A stretch of DNA of 64,000 bases from Rhizobium sp. P32RR-XVIII (GCF_012641395.1 NZ_JABAIH010000004.1:1-64000); one strand, 5' to 3'; positions 18,901 through 28,486 are shown, counted from the first letter of the stretch. The notes: a model not told the origin generated them from the sequence alone. Program-made: numbers and translations.

Positions 18901-21900
18901 AACATCTGCTCATAGCGACGCAGCAGAGCGCTATCTTGCTGGGCGGAGTGTTCCGCCGAGCGGGCGTAGTCCGCGAACATCGAGACGCGGTCGGTGATGT
19001 TGTTCCACGCGCCTCTGTTCCGAAGCGATGCAATGACGTCGGATTCTTCGAGCCATTTCTTTGTGGACGCGCGATCCCTAGTCAGATCGGGGCTTCCGAT
19101 CAACGGATGCGGATGACGCGGGAGTTCGATGGCTTCGACCTGCCGACGGGCGCCATGTCGCGCGGTCCTTCCGAGAGGAGTGATCCCGAAAGGGGCGGCA
19201 TCGAGAACCCGCCGTGTGAGGGGGCAGAGATAGGCCTGAACCACGGGAGCGATATACGCTTTGCGGAGATCGAGAGCGCGATGTGTCGGGTCGTTGCTGA
19301 ATAACGGTTGGAGCTGCTGCCAAGCGCGGTCGAAGCATTCGAGGATGTCCGCTCGATGTTCGGGATTCGAGACGTCCAGACCGAGGCCGGTCATTAGAAG
19401 AAACTGCGGCGTCGATATCGCCCTGCCAGGTATCCCAGGCCATGTCTGACGCCGCCTATCGCCATCGGCCGATACCCCAGGTGCTAGCAGAGACCGAAGT
19501 TTTGCGCGCGGCGTTATCCAGCGCATGACGCCTTGCTGTACATCGACAACCGCGTTGGCGCGGAGGAAGAAGGTGGTCATGGCGTAAAGGAAGGCCCGCC
19601 AGTCCTCCATGGACTTTCCATACCGCGAGAAGGCGGACGGCATCGTCGTCAGGTCGTCGATCTCTTTGAAACGAAGGCGGGCCAGTCCCAGAGTTTCAAC
19701 TGAAAGAGCGGTTCTTGGACGCCTCGCAAATTCCCGCATCAGCAGGAAGTCTGCGAGCCGGGCGTTATCATGGAAAAGAGAGTCATCGTCGCGCGGCTCC
19801 CAGACGTCCTTCAGCCAGTCGCTGACTTCCCTCGTCCGGCTCAGGCGTTCGACCATCTCCCCCCAACGGATGCCTTCCATGTTAGGTCCGCTCGCGTCGG
19901 CTAGCTTCTTACGTGCGTCGTCCAGCATGGATTGTAGCGCTGGAATGGGCGTCGCGGCGACCGCGGTCTCAAGAGCCTTGATCTGTGTCTCGAGCCCGAC
20001 CTTGTCGATGGCGGCCCCCGATCTCATGGAGTCCTGGACAGAGTGGTAGACGAAAGAGCGCAGGAAGTTTCGTTCCGCTTCAGCCTGGACTTTAGCAGAC
20101 ATCCGCGCAGTGCCCTGTCGGCTGTCTGTAAAAGATAGCAGGCGGCGACCTTCGGATGGAACGGCTGCCGCTTTGCCGGAGGCGTCGACACCCTCGAGAA
20201 GGATAGGCGCGGCGTTGGCGATCATGAAGGGCGCACCGAAGCGCATGGGACGAAGTAGCTTGTCGATGCCGTTTCTGGATGGGGTGCTGCAGCAGGGGCA
20301 GGCATCGCCCTTAAGGTCGGACCCGACGGTGACCGTTTCGGTCGTCGCTGACGCTTCGATTGTCCATGTCGTGGTCGACAGATGCAGAGGCCGGAACCGG
20401 CCGCCCGTGGAAGGACCGATCAGGACCCGGCGTCGAAGTGCCACCTCTGTCGCTTCGTCAGGCTCAGCGTTTTCGTCGGCGTCGACCTCGTCCTGCTCGC
20501 GACCAGCTTCAAATTCGAACTCGTCCCTCTCCGCCACGCGGCGCGTCGGCAGGATCCGGTCGTTGGCAGCATCTTCCTCTGCTTCCAGGACGACGTCGCC
20601 GCAGTCGACACAGCTTATGACCTCGAGGACCGGAGCTTTGCAGGTTTGACACGTATCGCATCGGTCCAGGAAGATCTTGCCGAACAGCCATCCGTCGGGG
20701 GAATCCTTGCAGGCCGGGTTAATGCAACTCCATACGCCGGGCACCGCTCGCTCGAAGCTGTGTATGCGCATCGGCGCTAGCCGCTCCTCTTCGCCTGTCC
20801 TGGGGTGAGGCCGAGCCGCGGTAGAAAGCAAGGCAAGGAATTCGTCAGCATCGAGGCCGGCTGAACGGGCGACGCGTTCGAACTCCGCAAGGTTTTGGGG
20901 GGCCACGAAAAGTTGCTTTTCGATGAAATTCCAAACCGCCTCGTCGGCGGACAGCGCATCGAATAGCGACGACGGTGGCAAGTTCCTCAAGGTATCTGCA
21001 GGAGGCAGCTTTCCTCGCGCACCAGGACGGGCAGGGAGCTGCCTTTTTCCTTCGACTACGTGAACGTTGGCGTCCTTGATCCCTGCGACGTCCGCGAGGA
21101 AACGCTTCAACTGGTTCTGGACGTCGTCGCCGCTACCGATGGTCGCGGAGGTGGCTACGAAATGGACATCTTCCGGCTTGCAATCGAAGGCAAGCAGGAC
21201 GCGTCGAAGGAGGAGCGCGATCTCCGCGGCCGCTGCTCCGACAAGCGAATGTGCCTCGTCCAGAACGATCCACTTCAGTTTCCCCTTGGACTTCTCGATT
21301 ATAGGCTGGTCCTCGGAACGCGCCAGCATGTATTCGAGCATTGTGATATTTGTCACTAGAACGGGGGGCGGGCTTTCCCGGAGCTGCTCGCGGTCGACCT
21401 GCTGCTCGGGTGTGGCCCGGTGCAGACTTGCAGGCTGCGAGTTGGGCAGGTCGCCGTTGTACAGGCAGTATCGGACCTGTCCATCGAAGGGCCGCGTCCA
21501 CGCAGATAGGCGCTCCCGCTGGCTCTCGATAAGGGCGTTGAGCGGATAGAGCATGATCGCCTGCACGCCCTCGAGCGGCGCCGACCGACCCTTCGCTTGC
21601 GAGACGAGGTCGCTGAGGATGGGGAAGAGAAAGCATTCCGTCTTGCCTGAGCCGGTGCCAGAAGTGACGAGGACAGATTGAGGGTTCCCCGTGCTCGAGA
21701 GATGTCTCCATGCCTCCAACTGGTGCTTGAACGGCTGGCGCTTCTTCGGGAAGCGGTAGTCGCTGCCATTTGGGAGGGCGTCTATTGCAGCAACGAAGTC
21801 GGGATGAAGGACCGATGGATCCACTCCGCCCATGTCGACGTCCGCCGGAACGAACGGATGTGCGCCTTCGACGATGGGCTGCTGGAGCAGGCCTCCCTCT

Positions 21901-22028
21901 GCCGTGGACGGCGAATTGAACATCGACCGCAGGTGGCCGAGCAACGCGGTGTTTCGTACGCTGGACTGAGAGAGGATCGCTTCGGCGGATCTGGCGCGGA
22001 TGTCGGAGAGAGTATTGAACGGCTTCAC
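15927..22028 (-). CDS. druE: Druantia type III large helicase DruE
   Basis: 2033 residues. Superfamily 2 motifs: Walker A TSGTGSGKT (122-130), DEAH (257-260), a SAT motif (TSATIG), and motif VI QRVGRAGRRGQ in the second RecA domain. Several Cys clusters follow (CINPAC, CDTCQTC, CVDCGD, CCSTPSRNG, later CDRCG and CPVC). The C-terminus has the DUF1998 pattern with FDRAAGGAGFS and CRNPGCVTGCAAC. Size, order and pairing with the ~1130-residue upstream gene match DruE of Druantia type III, an anti-phage system with DruH and DruE only. The ATG overlaps the druH stop (ATGA). Its mechanism is not established. No frameshift seen over 6.1 kb. Confidence 0.85.
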   Translation of the reverse strand: MKPFNTLSDIRARSAEAILSQSSVRNTALLGHLRSMFNSPSTAEGGLLQQPIVEGAHPFVPADVDMGGVDPSVLHPDFVAAIDALPNGSDYRFPKKRQPFKHQLEAWRHLSSTGNPQSVLVTSGTGSGKTECFLFPILSDLVSQAKGRSAPLEGVQAIMLYPLNALIESQRERLSAWTRPFDGQVRYCLYNGDLPNSQPASLHRATPEQQVDREQLRESPPPVLVTNITMLEYMLARSEDQPIIEKSKGKLKWIVLDEAHSLVGAAAAEIALLLRRVLLAFDCKPEDVHFVATSATIGSGDDVQNQLKRFLADVAGIKDANVHVVEGKRQLPARPGARGKLPPADTLRNLPPSSLFDALSADEAVWNFIEKQLFVAPQNLAEFERVARSAGLDADEFLALLSTAARPHPRTGEEERLAPMRIHSFERAVPGVWSCINPACKDSPDGWLFGKIFLDRCDTCQTCKAPVLEVISCVDCGDVVLEAEEDAANDRILPTRRVAERDEFEFEAGREQDEVDADENAEPDEATEVALRRRVLIGPSTGGRFRPLHLSTTTWTIEASATTETVTVGSDLKGDACPCCSTPSRNGIDKLLRPMRFGAPFMIANAAPILLEGVDASGKAAAVPSEGRRLLSFTDSRQGTARMSAKVQAEAERNFLRSFVYHSVQDSMRSGAAIDKVGLETQIKALETAVAATPIPALQSMLDDARKKLADASGPNMEGIRWGEMVERLSRTREVSDWLKDVWEPRDDDSLFHDNARLADFLLMREFARRPRTALSVETLGLARLRFKEIDDLTTMPSAFSRYGKSMEDWRAFLYAMTTFFLRANAVVDVQQGVMRWITPRAKLRSLLAPGVSADGDRRRQTWPGIPGRAISTPQFLLMTGLGLDVSNPEHRADILECFDRAWQQLQPLFSNDPTHRALDLRKAYIAPVVQAYLCPLTRRVLDAAPFGITPLGRTARHGARRQVEAIELPRHPHPLIGSPDLTRDRASTKKWLEESDVIASLRNRGAWNNITDRVSMFADYARSAEHSAQQDSALLRRYEQMFKDGQINILNCSTTMEMGVDIGSVSTVMMTNVPPSVASYKQRVGRAGRRGQPYSLAFTFCRDRPLDREAFTSPISYLNRSMAAPKVALSSRPIVQRHVNAYLLRRFMVERGGDALRMTIGSFMGTPARLGDPRPLMAERPVSMFKDWLAAPTTAAAVTADLEKLVRHSVLEGETLLTDASRTIIDELQANFENEWDGLLALAKDEGVKEAGKSRMGMELKRLCDEFLLSALADRGFLPGHGFPTGVVTFLPHKPRKEDSVDGGRMKRLTGPQRSLDLAIRDYAPGSEIVLDGLVHKSAGVLLNWKRPASEEHIRDVQSLKYHWSCDRCGTSDTARSRMAECPVCAATVWNRPYIRPAGFSVDVRDKVHAETDIISYVAPEEPSVSVRASPWTSLAVPEMGRFRSSREGAVYYSNRGQTKNGYALCLHCGRAAPDHQALENGDADPTLGSPLAQHPPLRWKRGEDASRCQGNDNAWAVRRNLELGYEISTDVFELQPSASLKKPAATALVIAMREGIARILGIEADEMGYATQTSEGLLAQHARSVLIFDRAAGGAGFSASIASRLPAVLGEARKVLECRNPGCVTGCAACVLVSDAPFEDGGLDRSAALRFLLNHLTFQDALEEEDRLSPDAAISISLVDEVERSLRETAKPTVYVFLPETTDTGRLSEWYATAYLDRWRFLGNRVVIVIPDGFVSRCDTAGRLALYDLGQRFAQAGGSPLRTGAAPEINGLTVGIAVAYQSAMKVWATRDSSSWEANPEWGQPMSAPIIVGSANAEIQTTVVELGSLLPAASSHFERITTELDRSLSLFGGGMANRLRARLESVGIPKAQAIRGISYSDPYIRSPLVAKMFIDTVAGLLKGAAGVAVELSTGAPGGKLNMPSRIFDDWRHSVDAEAVMSEYAKLKGIDLTVQFAQVPHGRYMTIAFEGGANATIVFDQGFGAWRTTSSGHLVAHDFRTSPRRQAEALSRSSVSVAKSGYGPTYIVASKDS

Positions 22029-25000
22029 GCCTGGACCTCATAGAATTTCAATAGATGCGGGTATGCGCACGACACAAAGTGCGCGTGTTCTCTTAGGGTT
22101 TTTCGCACGATCAGTTCTGTCGTGGCTGACAGGCTCAACCTTCCTGCCGCGATGGCCGCGAGCGCCGCAGGTGCGGCCATGCACTCGAATTCCTCGAAGC
22201 TGAAGCGGTGGAAATCGCTAGGGAGGCTAATCGCCGATTTCTTGAGGTCTTCGAGGACGGAGTTCCTTCCCAACGGCTTCTGCGTCTCGTCGTCATGCAT
22301 CCTCTGACTTTGAACAAACCCCTGCAGCACCACGTCGAGGGACTGCTTTTCCAGCGGAGGGAATCCGGCGCGAACGAATACCGTGTCGAGAGCGGGCTCG
22401 ATCTCAACCAGCTTTTCCCTTAGTCCCGTGAGGTGGGCCATGATCATTTGCACGCGCGAGTCCTCCGGCATCTGGGAGAGGGCCGCGTGGAGAGCGTCAG
22501 TCTCCGACATCAACGTCTGCGACCAGGTCGTTGACGGAAGAGCAAGCCACAGGAATGGAAGCTCCTGCTGCAGAGCCCATAAAGCTTGGCGATCTTGCGC
22601 GGGAGCGCTCAAAAGAAGTCGCAGTAGAGCCTTCGGCCGAGATGCAAGCTCCTGCAGAGCGACGAACCCGGTAGCGGGCATGCCGTTCAAGTTGACGGCC
22701 ATGTCAACGAGCAGACGAACGTCGCTGGATGGAAGATTTCCCTTCGACAGGTCGTCCAAGGCTGCGCCCACCTCCACCTTCAATCGAGTATATTCGGTCT
22801 GGGCTAGAGCTGCCTGTAGCGGCGTCGTGGGATTGTCGCGCATCGGGCGGTTCACTACGAGCGGCCGGGCCACGATATCTGGCCCATCACGCAGATAGAC
22901 CAGGCAAGGGCCATGGCACCAATCTGGAATCTCAAAGCTCCCATCGGGTTTTCGCTGAAGTAGGTGCTCTTTGGCCGGTTGAAGAATCATCTTTGCGACG
23001 GGAAGGGCGCTGAAATTTTCGCCGAACACGACGGCCCCTTCGACCATGACCGGGCGAGGGTATCGGTACTTCCGGAGACGTATCGGAATCCTTGTCTCGC
23101 CGAGAAACTCGAGTTCGAGCATGGCATCCTGATCGTTCATCGGCGCCATCATCTCCTGGACGGCCGGTTTCAAGGCGGCCAGAGGAAACTCCCCAGCAAA
23201 TCGAAACTGCATGGAGTTCGAACGATCGTTTCGAGAAGAAAGGGTCAGCGTCGTCGCGTGCGGAGACGCAGCGATGGCACCGCGGAGCGCCGTCACGTCG
23301 ATTGTCTGTCCGCCGCTCACCACTGAGCCGTCTGCAAGGATGATGGCGGCTTCGCGAACCTTCATAGGGACGCTTATCCTGAACGGGCGACCCACGGGCG
23401 GATGAAGAATCGCGTCAATGCGATATCTAGGTTTACCCACCACCGTAAACCGTAGTTCTCCCTCCGTTTTCCTCAGGGCGGTCATCTCATTCGTCACGTC
23501 GACGCGCCATCCAGGAAGCCGGTCGTGAACTATTCGCCCTTCCTGCGCGCCGACCATCTCCCCGTGTATACGGCCTCCCGAAGGAACAATCGCTATTCTT
23601 CGGCGCTCTAGCTGGATGTCTGCATTTGGATCCCGCCAGGAAATTTCATAAGAACCTGCCGAAGTGATCTTTCGATCCGTGATCGGTCTCCATCGATCGT
23701 CCACCGAGCGGATCAGAAGTTCTCCGGGCACCGGGGCTCGTGTAGCGCCTTCGGACAGGATGCCGAGCGTGACGGGTCCTGCCAAGGTTTCGATGCCATC
23801 TTCTGCGTGTATCGAGACCTCGCCCGCGGACGAAAGGTTCAGAGACTCCTGGCGGGCCTCCTTGTTGGCCTCGATCCGGTAGCGCTCGCCCGGCGCGGCG
23901 CCCGGCTTCATAAAGTAGACGGTGCCGGTGACCTCGTGCAGAACTCCTTCGTCTTCAGCATTCCAAGTCGGACCAGGCTCTGCCCCTTCCGAGGGAACTG
24001 CCTTCCACTCCCTGGGGACAAGTACGTAAATCTTGTTGGCGGGTAAGCTCGCGGACCCCGTCTTTACTAGACGTAACGTCTTCGGCGCATCGCTCTCTGT
24101 GACCTCTATCGGCAGGAACGACAAGACTCGTGAGGTGACCCCGGCACCGCCCGGCCAGGCGACTGGGAAAACCTCGGAGCCGCAGGTCAGATTGACTGTG
24201 ACGGTATGCGCCAGGGAGATACCGACGAGAAGCTTGTCGAGCGACGTCATTGATCTGACGCGCCACTTCGGTTGATCTTCCGTTGGCGGCTCGAAGAGTG
24301 CGATGTGGCTGGGAAGGTAGTTGGCGAGTTGTCCGGAAGGGCTCGCCTTCCAGCGTCCGACACCAGAGAGGCCCGGCAGCGTGCCTGATGAGACTTCGCC
24401 ATCTGCGGTAAGGGAAACCGCCGGTCGCCAGACACCGGCCTCGAACTTGAGATAGCGGTCCAAGGTGATCCCGGAACCGCCCGCCGGGCCAGCCTTTTCG
24501 ACAAGTAGCCCGCTCAGCAGGCGCCTCGCGATCCTGTCGTCGTCGCCGGGAATGTAGATCGGGAGCGAATCCTTCCAGTCCGGGTGCTGGGCGTCGAGAA
24601 ACGATAGTGGGTCGACGCCGGTCGGTCCTTGATCCGCGATGCGCTTCCATTCGACGAGTTTCAGGATAAGTTCACAACAGAGATCGATGAACCCGTCTTG
24701 CCGGAATGAAATTCGAATTTCGTTGGACATGTCGCCGGCGAACCCCCGTACATGGTCACGGTTGCCGTCGGCTAGAGCGAACCTCATCAGTTTTCGGAGA
24801 TATTCTGCCAGCCACGATGAACCATATTCCGAGATCACGTGAGCCGAGATGCCGCCTTCGATCGCAATCGTAAGCAAGAACTCTGTTGCCGTCTCCGATT
24901 TGATCAGCGAGCGCTTCCAATAGTTGAGCCCAACCTCCACGAGGTTCCGACGGCGGCTATGGGGAATGGTGCTGAATACATCCGGCGCAAGGGCATCCCA

Positions 25001-25426
25001 GCGAAGGAAGAATGATGTCGCTTCGCGCCGAAACCACTCCGCGCAGAAGGCCACAAACAGACTTGCCGCCGGACCATCGTCCCGATCAAGTCTGGATCTC
25101 GACGCCTTGAGAAGTAAGCGTGCGCTCTGATATTCGGCATCCGACATTCGATATTGATGGAGAGGACGCCCGTCGGCTGCGGACATGCGGCGGCTCAGGA
25201 GAAAAGCCTTCAGCCAGGCAGCAACAGGATCTCCTCTCGAATTAGTCTGCGCGGCCTTTCGGAGGTTGGTAAGGACTTGCACCACCTCTATTTGGAGGTC
25301 GAACGCCTCGTCTGTGTCGCGGCTATTGAGTTCGCGGTTCAAGGCATCGAGCTGGACTAGATCGTCTCTGTTTCGCGCGAACTCGGTCCTCAGCTCCGCG
25401 TCGGTGTATCCCCTCAGACGCAACAT
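22025..25426 (-). CDS. druH: Druantia type III protein DruH (STY4851/ECs_5259-like)
   Basis: 1133 residues with no recognised catalytic motif: a helical N-terminal third, a central beta-rich region (~residues 370-850) and a helical C-terminus. The N-terminus (LRLRGYTDAELRTEFARN) and overall length match the STY4851/ECs_5259 family, which is now known as DruH in Druantia type III. It precedes druE with a 4-bp overlap, so both subunits are made together. GGGGGAAAG lies just before the ATG. The upstream 454-bp intergenic region should carry the promoter and is shared with the divergent TnsA-like/FtsH-like module. The defence role is from family knowledge. Confidence 0.8.
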   Translation of the reverse strand: MLRLRGYTDAELRTEFARNRDDLVQLDALNRELNSRDTDEAFDLQIEVVQVLTNLRKAAQTNSRGDPVAAWLKAFLLSRRMSAADGRPLHQYRMSDAEYQSARLLLKASRSRLDRDDGPAASLFVAFCAEWFRREATSFFLRWDALAPDVFSTIPHSRRRNLVEVGLNYWKRSLIKSETATEFLLTIAIEGGISAHVISEYGSSWLAEYLRKLMRFALADGNRDHVRGFAGDMSNEIRISFRQDGFIDLCCELILKLVEWKRIADQGPTGVDPLSFLDAQHPDWKDSLPIYIPGDDDRIARRLLSGLLVEKAGPAGGSGITLDRYLKFEAGVWRPAVSLTADGEVSSGTLPGLSGVGRWKASPSGQLANYLPSHIALFEPPTEDQPKWRVRSMTSLDKLLVGISLAHTVTVNLTCGSEVFPVAWPGGAGVTSRVLSFLPIEVTESDAPKTLRLVKTGSASLPANKIYVLVPREWKAVPSEGAEPGPTWNAEDEGVLHEVTGTVYFMKPGAAPGERYRIEANKEARQESLNLSSAGEVSIHAEDGIETLAGPVTLGILSEGATRAPVPGELLIRSVDDRWRPITDRKITSAGSYEISWRDPNADIQLERRRIAIVPSGGRIHGEMVGAQEGRIVHDRLPGWRVDVTNEMTALRKTEGELRFTVVGKPRYRIDAILHPPVGRPFRISVPMKVREAAIILADGSVVSGGQTIDVTALRGAIAASPHATTLTLSSRNDRSNSMQFRFAGEFPLAALKPAVQEMMAPMNDQDAMLELEFLGETRIPIRLRKYRYPRPVMVEGAVVFGENFSALPVAKMILQPAKEHLLQRKPDGSFEIPDWCHGPCLVYLRDGPDIVARPLVVNRPMRDNPTTPLQAALAQTEYTRLKVEVGAALDDLSKGNLPSSDVRLLVDMAVNLNGMPATGFVALQELASRPKALLRLLLSAPAQDRQALWALQQELPFLWLALPSTTWSQTLMSETDALHAALSQMPEDSRVQMIMAHLTGLREKLVEIEPALDTVFVRAGFPPLEKQSLDVVLQGFVQSQRMHDDETQKPLGRNSVLEDLKKSAISLPSDFHRFSFEEFECMAAPAALAAIAAGRLSLSATTELIVRKTLREHAHFVSCAYPHLLKFYEVQA

Positions 25427-25880
25427 CTTTCCCCCGGTTGCATCGTAGTTTCCTCAACAATAGTTATCTTAAGTTGAATCGGTTTCGCAATATCTTGCAT
25501 CACCAATAGTTTGCGGCATCGACTGGCCGGCGGGAAGTCGGAGAATGGCGCTTAGGGGAAAGCGGATAATTCGGGCTGGTATTTCAGATGGGTTACGGCG
25601 ACCAGCTAAGCTCGCGGTCGAAAAATCCGAAAGATCCTGACCTGTCGGGCGAGAGGCCCCCGAGAATACATCGGCGTGACTTCGGAGGAGCAGCAGGTGC
25701 GCCGCGACCTCGGGCTGGGTTTTTTGCGTTCATGCCGGCTTGACGCCCGCCGCCTTGTTCTCTATCTGTTCCACCATCATGTTCCACATCGCCCGCTACG
25801 CCTCGGCACGAATACGCTGACCGACTGCCGGACCTGCTCGTCCGGCGTCCGCCTATCTGTATCGTGTTCACGAGGGTGCC
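25427..25880. promoter_or_regulatory. Divergent intergenic region between druH and the TnsA-like/FtsH-like module
   Basis: No gene is seen. The druH side is AT-rich and likely holds its promoter. On the other side GCCGGAC (25827-25833) and GTCCGGC (25840-25846) form a perfect 7-bp hairpin with a 6-base loop, 35 bp before the ATG at 25881. This would sit in the leader of the plus-strand module. No U-tract follows it. Confidence 0.4.
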
Positions 25881-26498
25881 ATGAAGAGCATTCCCTACGA
25901 GAGGCCGCCGGGCGATGTCGTCCAGCGAAACGAGCCTCCTCGCTTCTACTATCCGCTTGCCACCGTCAAATGCGTCGGCTCTCCGTTCTTCCGGAGCCAG
26001 GACGCCCGCGACTTCGCATGCCTTCTCGATGTCGATCCGGACGTCGCCCGATGGACGTGCGATGGCGTCGAGCTTTCCTATGGTGGAGAAACCTATCGCG
26101 TCGACTTCGTCGTCACCGGGAAGGACGGCCGAACCTTCATGGTCGACGTCGCCGAAGTCTCGCCGAGGCCGCCCGACTGGATCGAGATTGCCCTCGGCCG
26201 GCTGGGTCACGCCTACCGTCCGGTCTCCATGCACGACTTCGTCGACGGCAACCGGCTTGCGAACGCCAAAGACCTCCTTCGATACGGCTTCTACAGATGT
26301 CCGCTTGGCGACCGCGTGCGAATCCTCGCCGCGCTCGACGAGATGGGATCGCTGACCGTGGCCGAAGCGCTGTCTGCCTTCCGGGAGGGGCGGCCGATGG
26401 CCTGCCTCGCCGCGCTGATCCTGCAAGGATTCCTGGAGGTCGATCTGGACGACGCCCTGATCGGGCCAGAGACGGCTGTCCGCCGGATACGGGACTGA
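25881..26498 (+). CDS. Second TnsA-like protein, degenerate active site
   Basis: 205 residues; GAGGG precedes the ATG. The core reads SQDARDFACLL, then DVDPDVARW, then TYRVDFVV, then RTFMVDVAE, and a C-terminal helical part rich in Arg and Leu. This follows TnsA (ESxLExD...DPxV...PDFxV...VEVK) closely. Of the catalytic set only D75 is kept; the Glu of ESxLE is Ala/Arg and the VEVK strand ends VDVA (88-91). It should keep the TnsA fold without nuclease activity. It leads a co-directional module with an FtsH-like protease (41-bp gap) and a small protein, far from the transposition operon. A role as a TnsC/TnsB-binding regulator is possible but unproven. Confidence 0.6.
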   Translation: MKSIPYERPPGDVVQRNEPPRFYYPLATVKCVGSPFFRSQDARDFACLLDVDPDVARWTCDGVELSYGGETYRVDFVVTGKDGRTFMVDVAEVSPRPPDWIEIALGRLGHAYRPVSMHDFVDGNRLANAKDLLRYGFYRCPLGDRVRILAALDEMGSLTVAEALSAFREGRPMACLAALILQGFLEVDLDDALIGPETAVRRIRD

Positions 26499-26539
26499 GA
26501 CTGCCCATGTTGTCTCAACTCGTAATCCAGGACAGGTCC

Positions 26540-28474
26540 ATGAAGAACCACATTACCCCGCGGAGGCGCTTCGGCCTTCCCGAACAGCTCGCCTACGCAT
26601 CGATCAGGAGCGCCATCCGGCCGCTGCTCAGGGCGGACGCGTTCGTCGCCGTCGTCGTCGTCCCGCCCGGCGCCGACAACGGCCCATACTTCCGAGCGGC
26701 CGACGCCATGCTCAGCAGCGGCAACCGCTACAGGAAGACCGCCGCTATCGTCGACTTCGACCCGAAGCGGCCGCTGAACTCGGCGAAGGAGATTGCGAGC
26801 GCGCTCGACGAGAAGAAGGTCGTCCTCCTATTTCCGGACGAGGCTTCGATCACGGTTGCCGCCAGGCTCGCCGCCGATGTTGTCGTTCATCTGAAGCCGC
26901 CGACCATCGGGCAGGTGAAGGGCGTCTTTCGTTCACTCTACGGCGGCCGACTAACCGACCAGCAGGCGGAAATCTTCCTGCTTGTCGACGAGGAGATGCA
27001 GCGTGCGGTCGTCCGGCCAGGGCGGAGCGTCGGCCGTATGCTGGCCCAGCTCGTCATGCGTCCCGAGGCTCCGCGTGACGTACGCAAGCCGCCGCCTGGA
27101 CGGTCATTCGAAGAGGAGGAGGAGCTTCGCCTCGAATCCATGAGCGGCTACGGCGAGGCTCGCCAGTGGGGACTGCAGGTGAAGCAGGATCTCAAGGACT
27201 GGAAGGACGGTCTTATCCCGTGGAGCGACGTCGACCGAGGCCTCCTGCTGTCCGGGCCGCCGGGCGTCGGGAAGACCATCTTTGCGGAGGCGCTCGCGAA
27301 CACGTGCGGCGCGAAGCTCGTCGTCGGCTCCGCTGCCCGATGGCAGGCGAAGGGCCATCTGGGAGACATGCAGAGGGCCATGTTCAAGGCGTTCGAGGAC
27401 GCCCGAAAGGCAGCGCCCGCGATCCTGTTCATCGACGAGATCGATGGATTCACCGACCGCGAGAGCGACCACGGCCACAACAGCAGCTACGTCCGGCAGG
27501 TGATCAACTCCTTCTTGGAATGCCTCGACGGCACGGTCGACCGGGAAGGCGTCGTGGTCGTCGGCGCCTGCAACAATCCTGCCGTCATCGATCCGGCGAT
27601 CCTCCGTCCGGGTCGCCTAGACAATCATGTCCGACTGCCACTGCCGGATGCCGAGGCACGTGTCGGAATCCTTCGCCACCACTTGCGCGGCGACCTTCCG
27701 GACGAGGACTTCTCCCAGTTCGCCGAAGACAGCTTCGGCCTGACCGGCGCGGACATCGCCCGGATCGTGCGGCTGGCCCGCCGCGTCGCCCGGCGAGACC
27801 GCAGGGCGGTCACCGTCGCGGACGTCATGGGAAGCCTTCCAGGCCGCGTGCCGCTCTCGGAGAAGTTCCGCTGGGCACTCGCGATCCATGAACTCGGCCA
27901 TGCCGTCGTCGCGGTCGCCACGGGCGCCCGCAAGGTCTGGGGCGTCTCCATCGAGAGCAGGGCGTCGGCCTCGCTGGAGCGTCAGATCCTTGGCGGCGCC
28001 GTGCTCGAAGGAGGAGACCTTGCGAACAACGGCAAGCAGTTCTATCTCGACAACATCGCGATCCACATGGGCGGCATGGCAGCGGAGCAGGTCTTTGTCG
28101 GTCATCACGGCGACGGGGTCGCGTCCGACCTCGACGGGGCGACGCGCATCGCGATCATCCTCGACCGCCACCTCGGTATGAACGGCATGCTCGCCTCGTG
28201 GCCGGCGGGCGTCGACGAGCGGCTGATCGACAGCGCCCGCCGGGTGGACGACCCGCTGCTCAAGAGGATCGAACCCGTCCTGCAGGAGCAGCTCGCACGC
28301 GCGAAGACGATCGTCGAATCCTATCGGACTTCGATCGAGGGCCTCTGGCTCGAGCTGATCGGGGCAGGGCATCTGACGGGACAGCAGATCGTCGACGGCC
28401 TGAAGCCGGACGACCCCAAGGACATGCCGACGCCGAAGACGCGCCGGAAGATCAGACAACGGCTGCATGGATAA
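26540..28474 (+). CDS. Soluble FtsH-like AAA+ zinc metalloprotease
   Basis: 645 residues from the ATG at 26540, which has AGGACAGG upstream; an ATG at 26507 is an alternative. Walker A GPPGVGKT (239-246), Walker B ILFIDE (295-300), arginine-finger region LRPGRLDN (355-362), then the protease domain with HELGH (450-454, HExxH zinc ligands) and D530 in SDLDGATR as third ligand. This is the FtsH order of domains. Unlike FtsH there is no N-terminal membrane anchor; residues 1-190 form a different soluble domain that may select substrates. It should unfold and degrade specific proteins using ATP. The upstream TnsA-like protein is a likely partner or adaptor, by position only. Confidence 0.85.
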   Translation: MKNHITPRRRFGLPEQLAYASIRSAIRPLLRADAFVAVVVVPPGADNGPYFRAADAMLSSGNRYRKTAAIVDFDPKRPLNSAKEIASALDEKKVVLLFPDEASITVAARLAADVVVHLKPPTIGQVKGVFRSLYGGRLTDQQAEIFLLVDEEMQRAVVRPGRSVGRMLAQLVMRPEAPRDVRKPPPGRSFEEEEELRLESMSGYGEARQWGLQVKQDLKDWKDGLIPWSDVDRGLLLSGPPGVGKTIFAEALANTCGAKLVVGSAARWQAKGHLGDMQRAMFKAFEDARKAAPAILFIDEIDGFTDRESDHGHNSSYVRQVINSFLECLDGTVDREGVVVVGACNNPAVIDPAILRPGRLDNHVRLPLPDAEARVGILRHHLRGDLPDEDFSQFAEDSFGLTGADIARIVRLARRVARRDRRAVTVADVMGSLPGRVPLSEKFRWALAIHELGHAVVAVATGARKVWGVSIESRASASLERQILGGAVLEGGDLANNGKQFYLDNIAIHMGGMAAEQVFVGHHGDGVASDLDGATRIAIILDRHLGMNGMLASWPAGVDERLIDSARRVDDPLLKRIEPVLQEQLARAKTIVESYRTSIEGLWLELIGAGHLTGQQIVDGLKPDDPKDMPTPKTRRKIRQRLHG

Positions 28475-28486
28475 AGGAGAGACAGC

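Noticed and set aside
25676..26506. Upstream extension of the FtsH-like frame
   Set aside because: This part is out of frame with the TnsA-like gene it overlaps; the Arg-rich text looks like a shadow, and good starts exist at 26507 and 26540.
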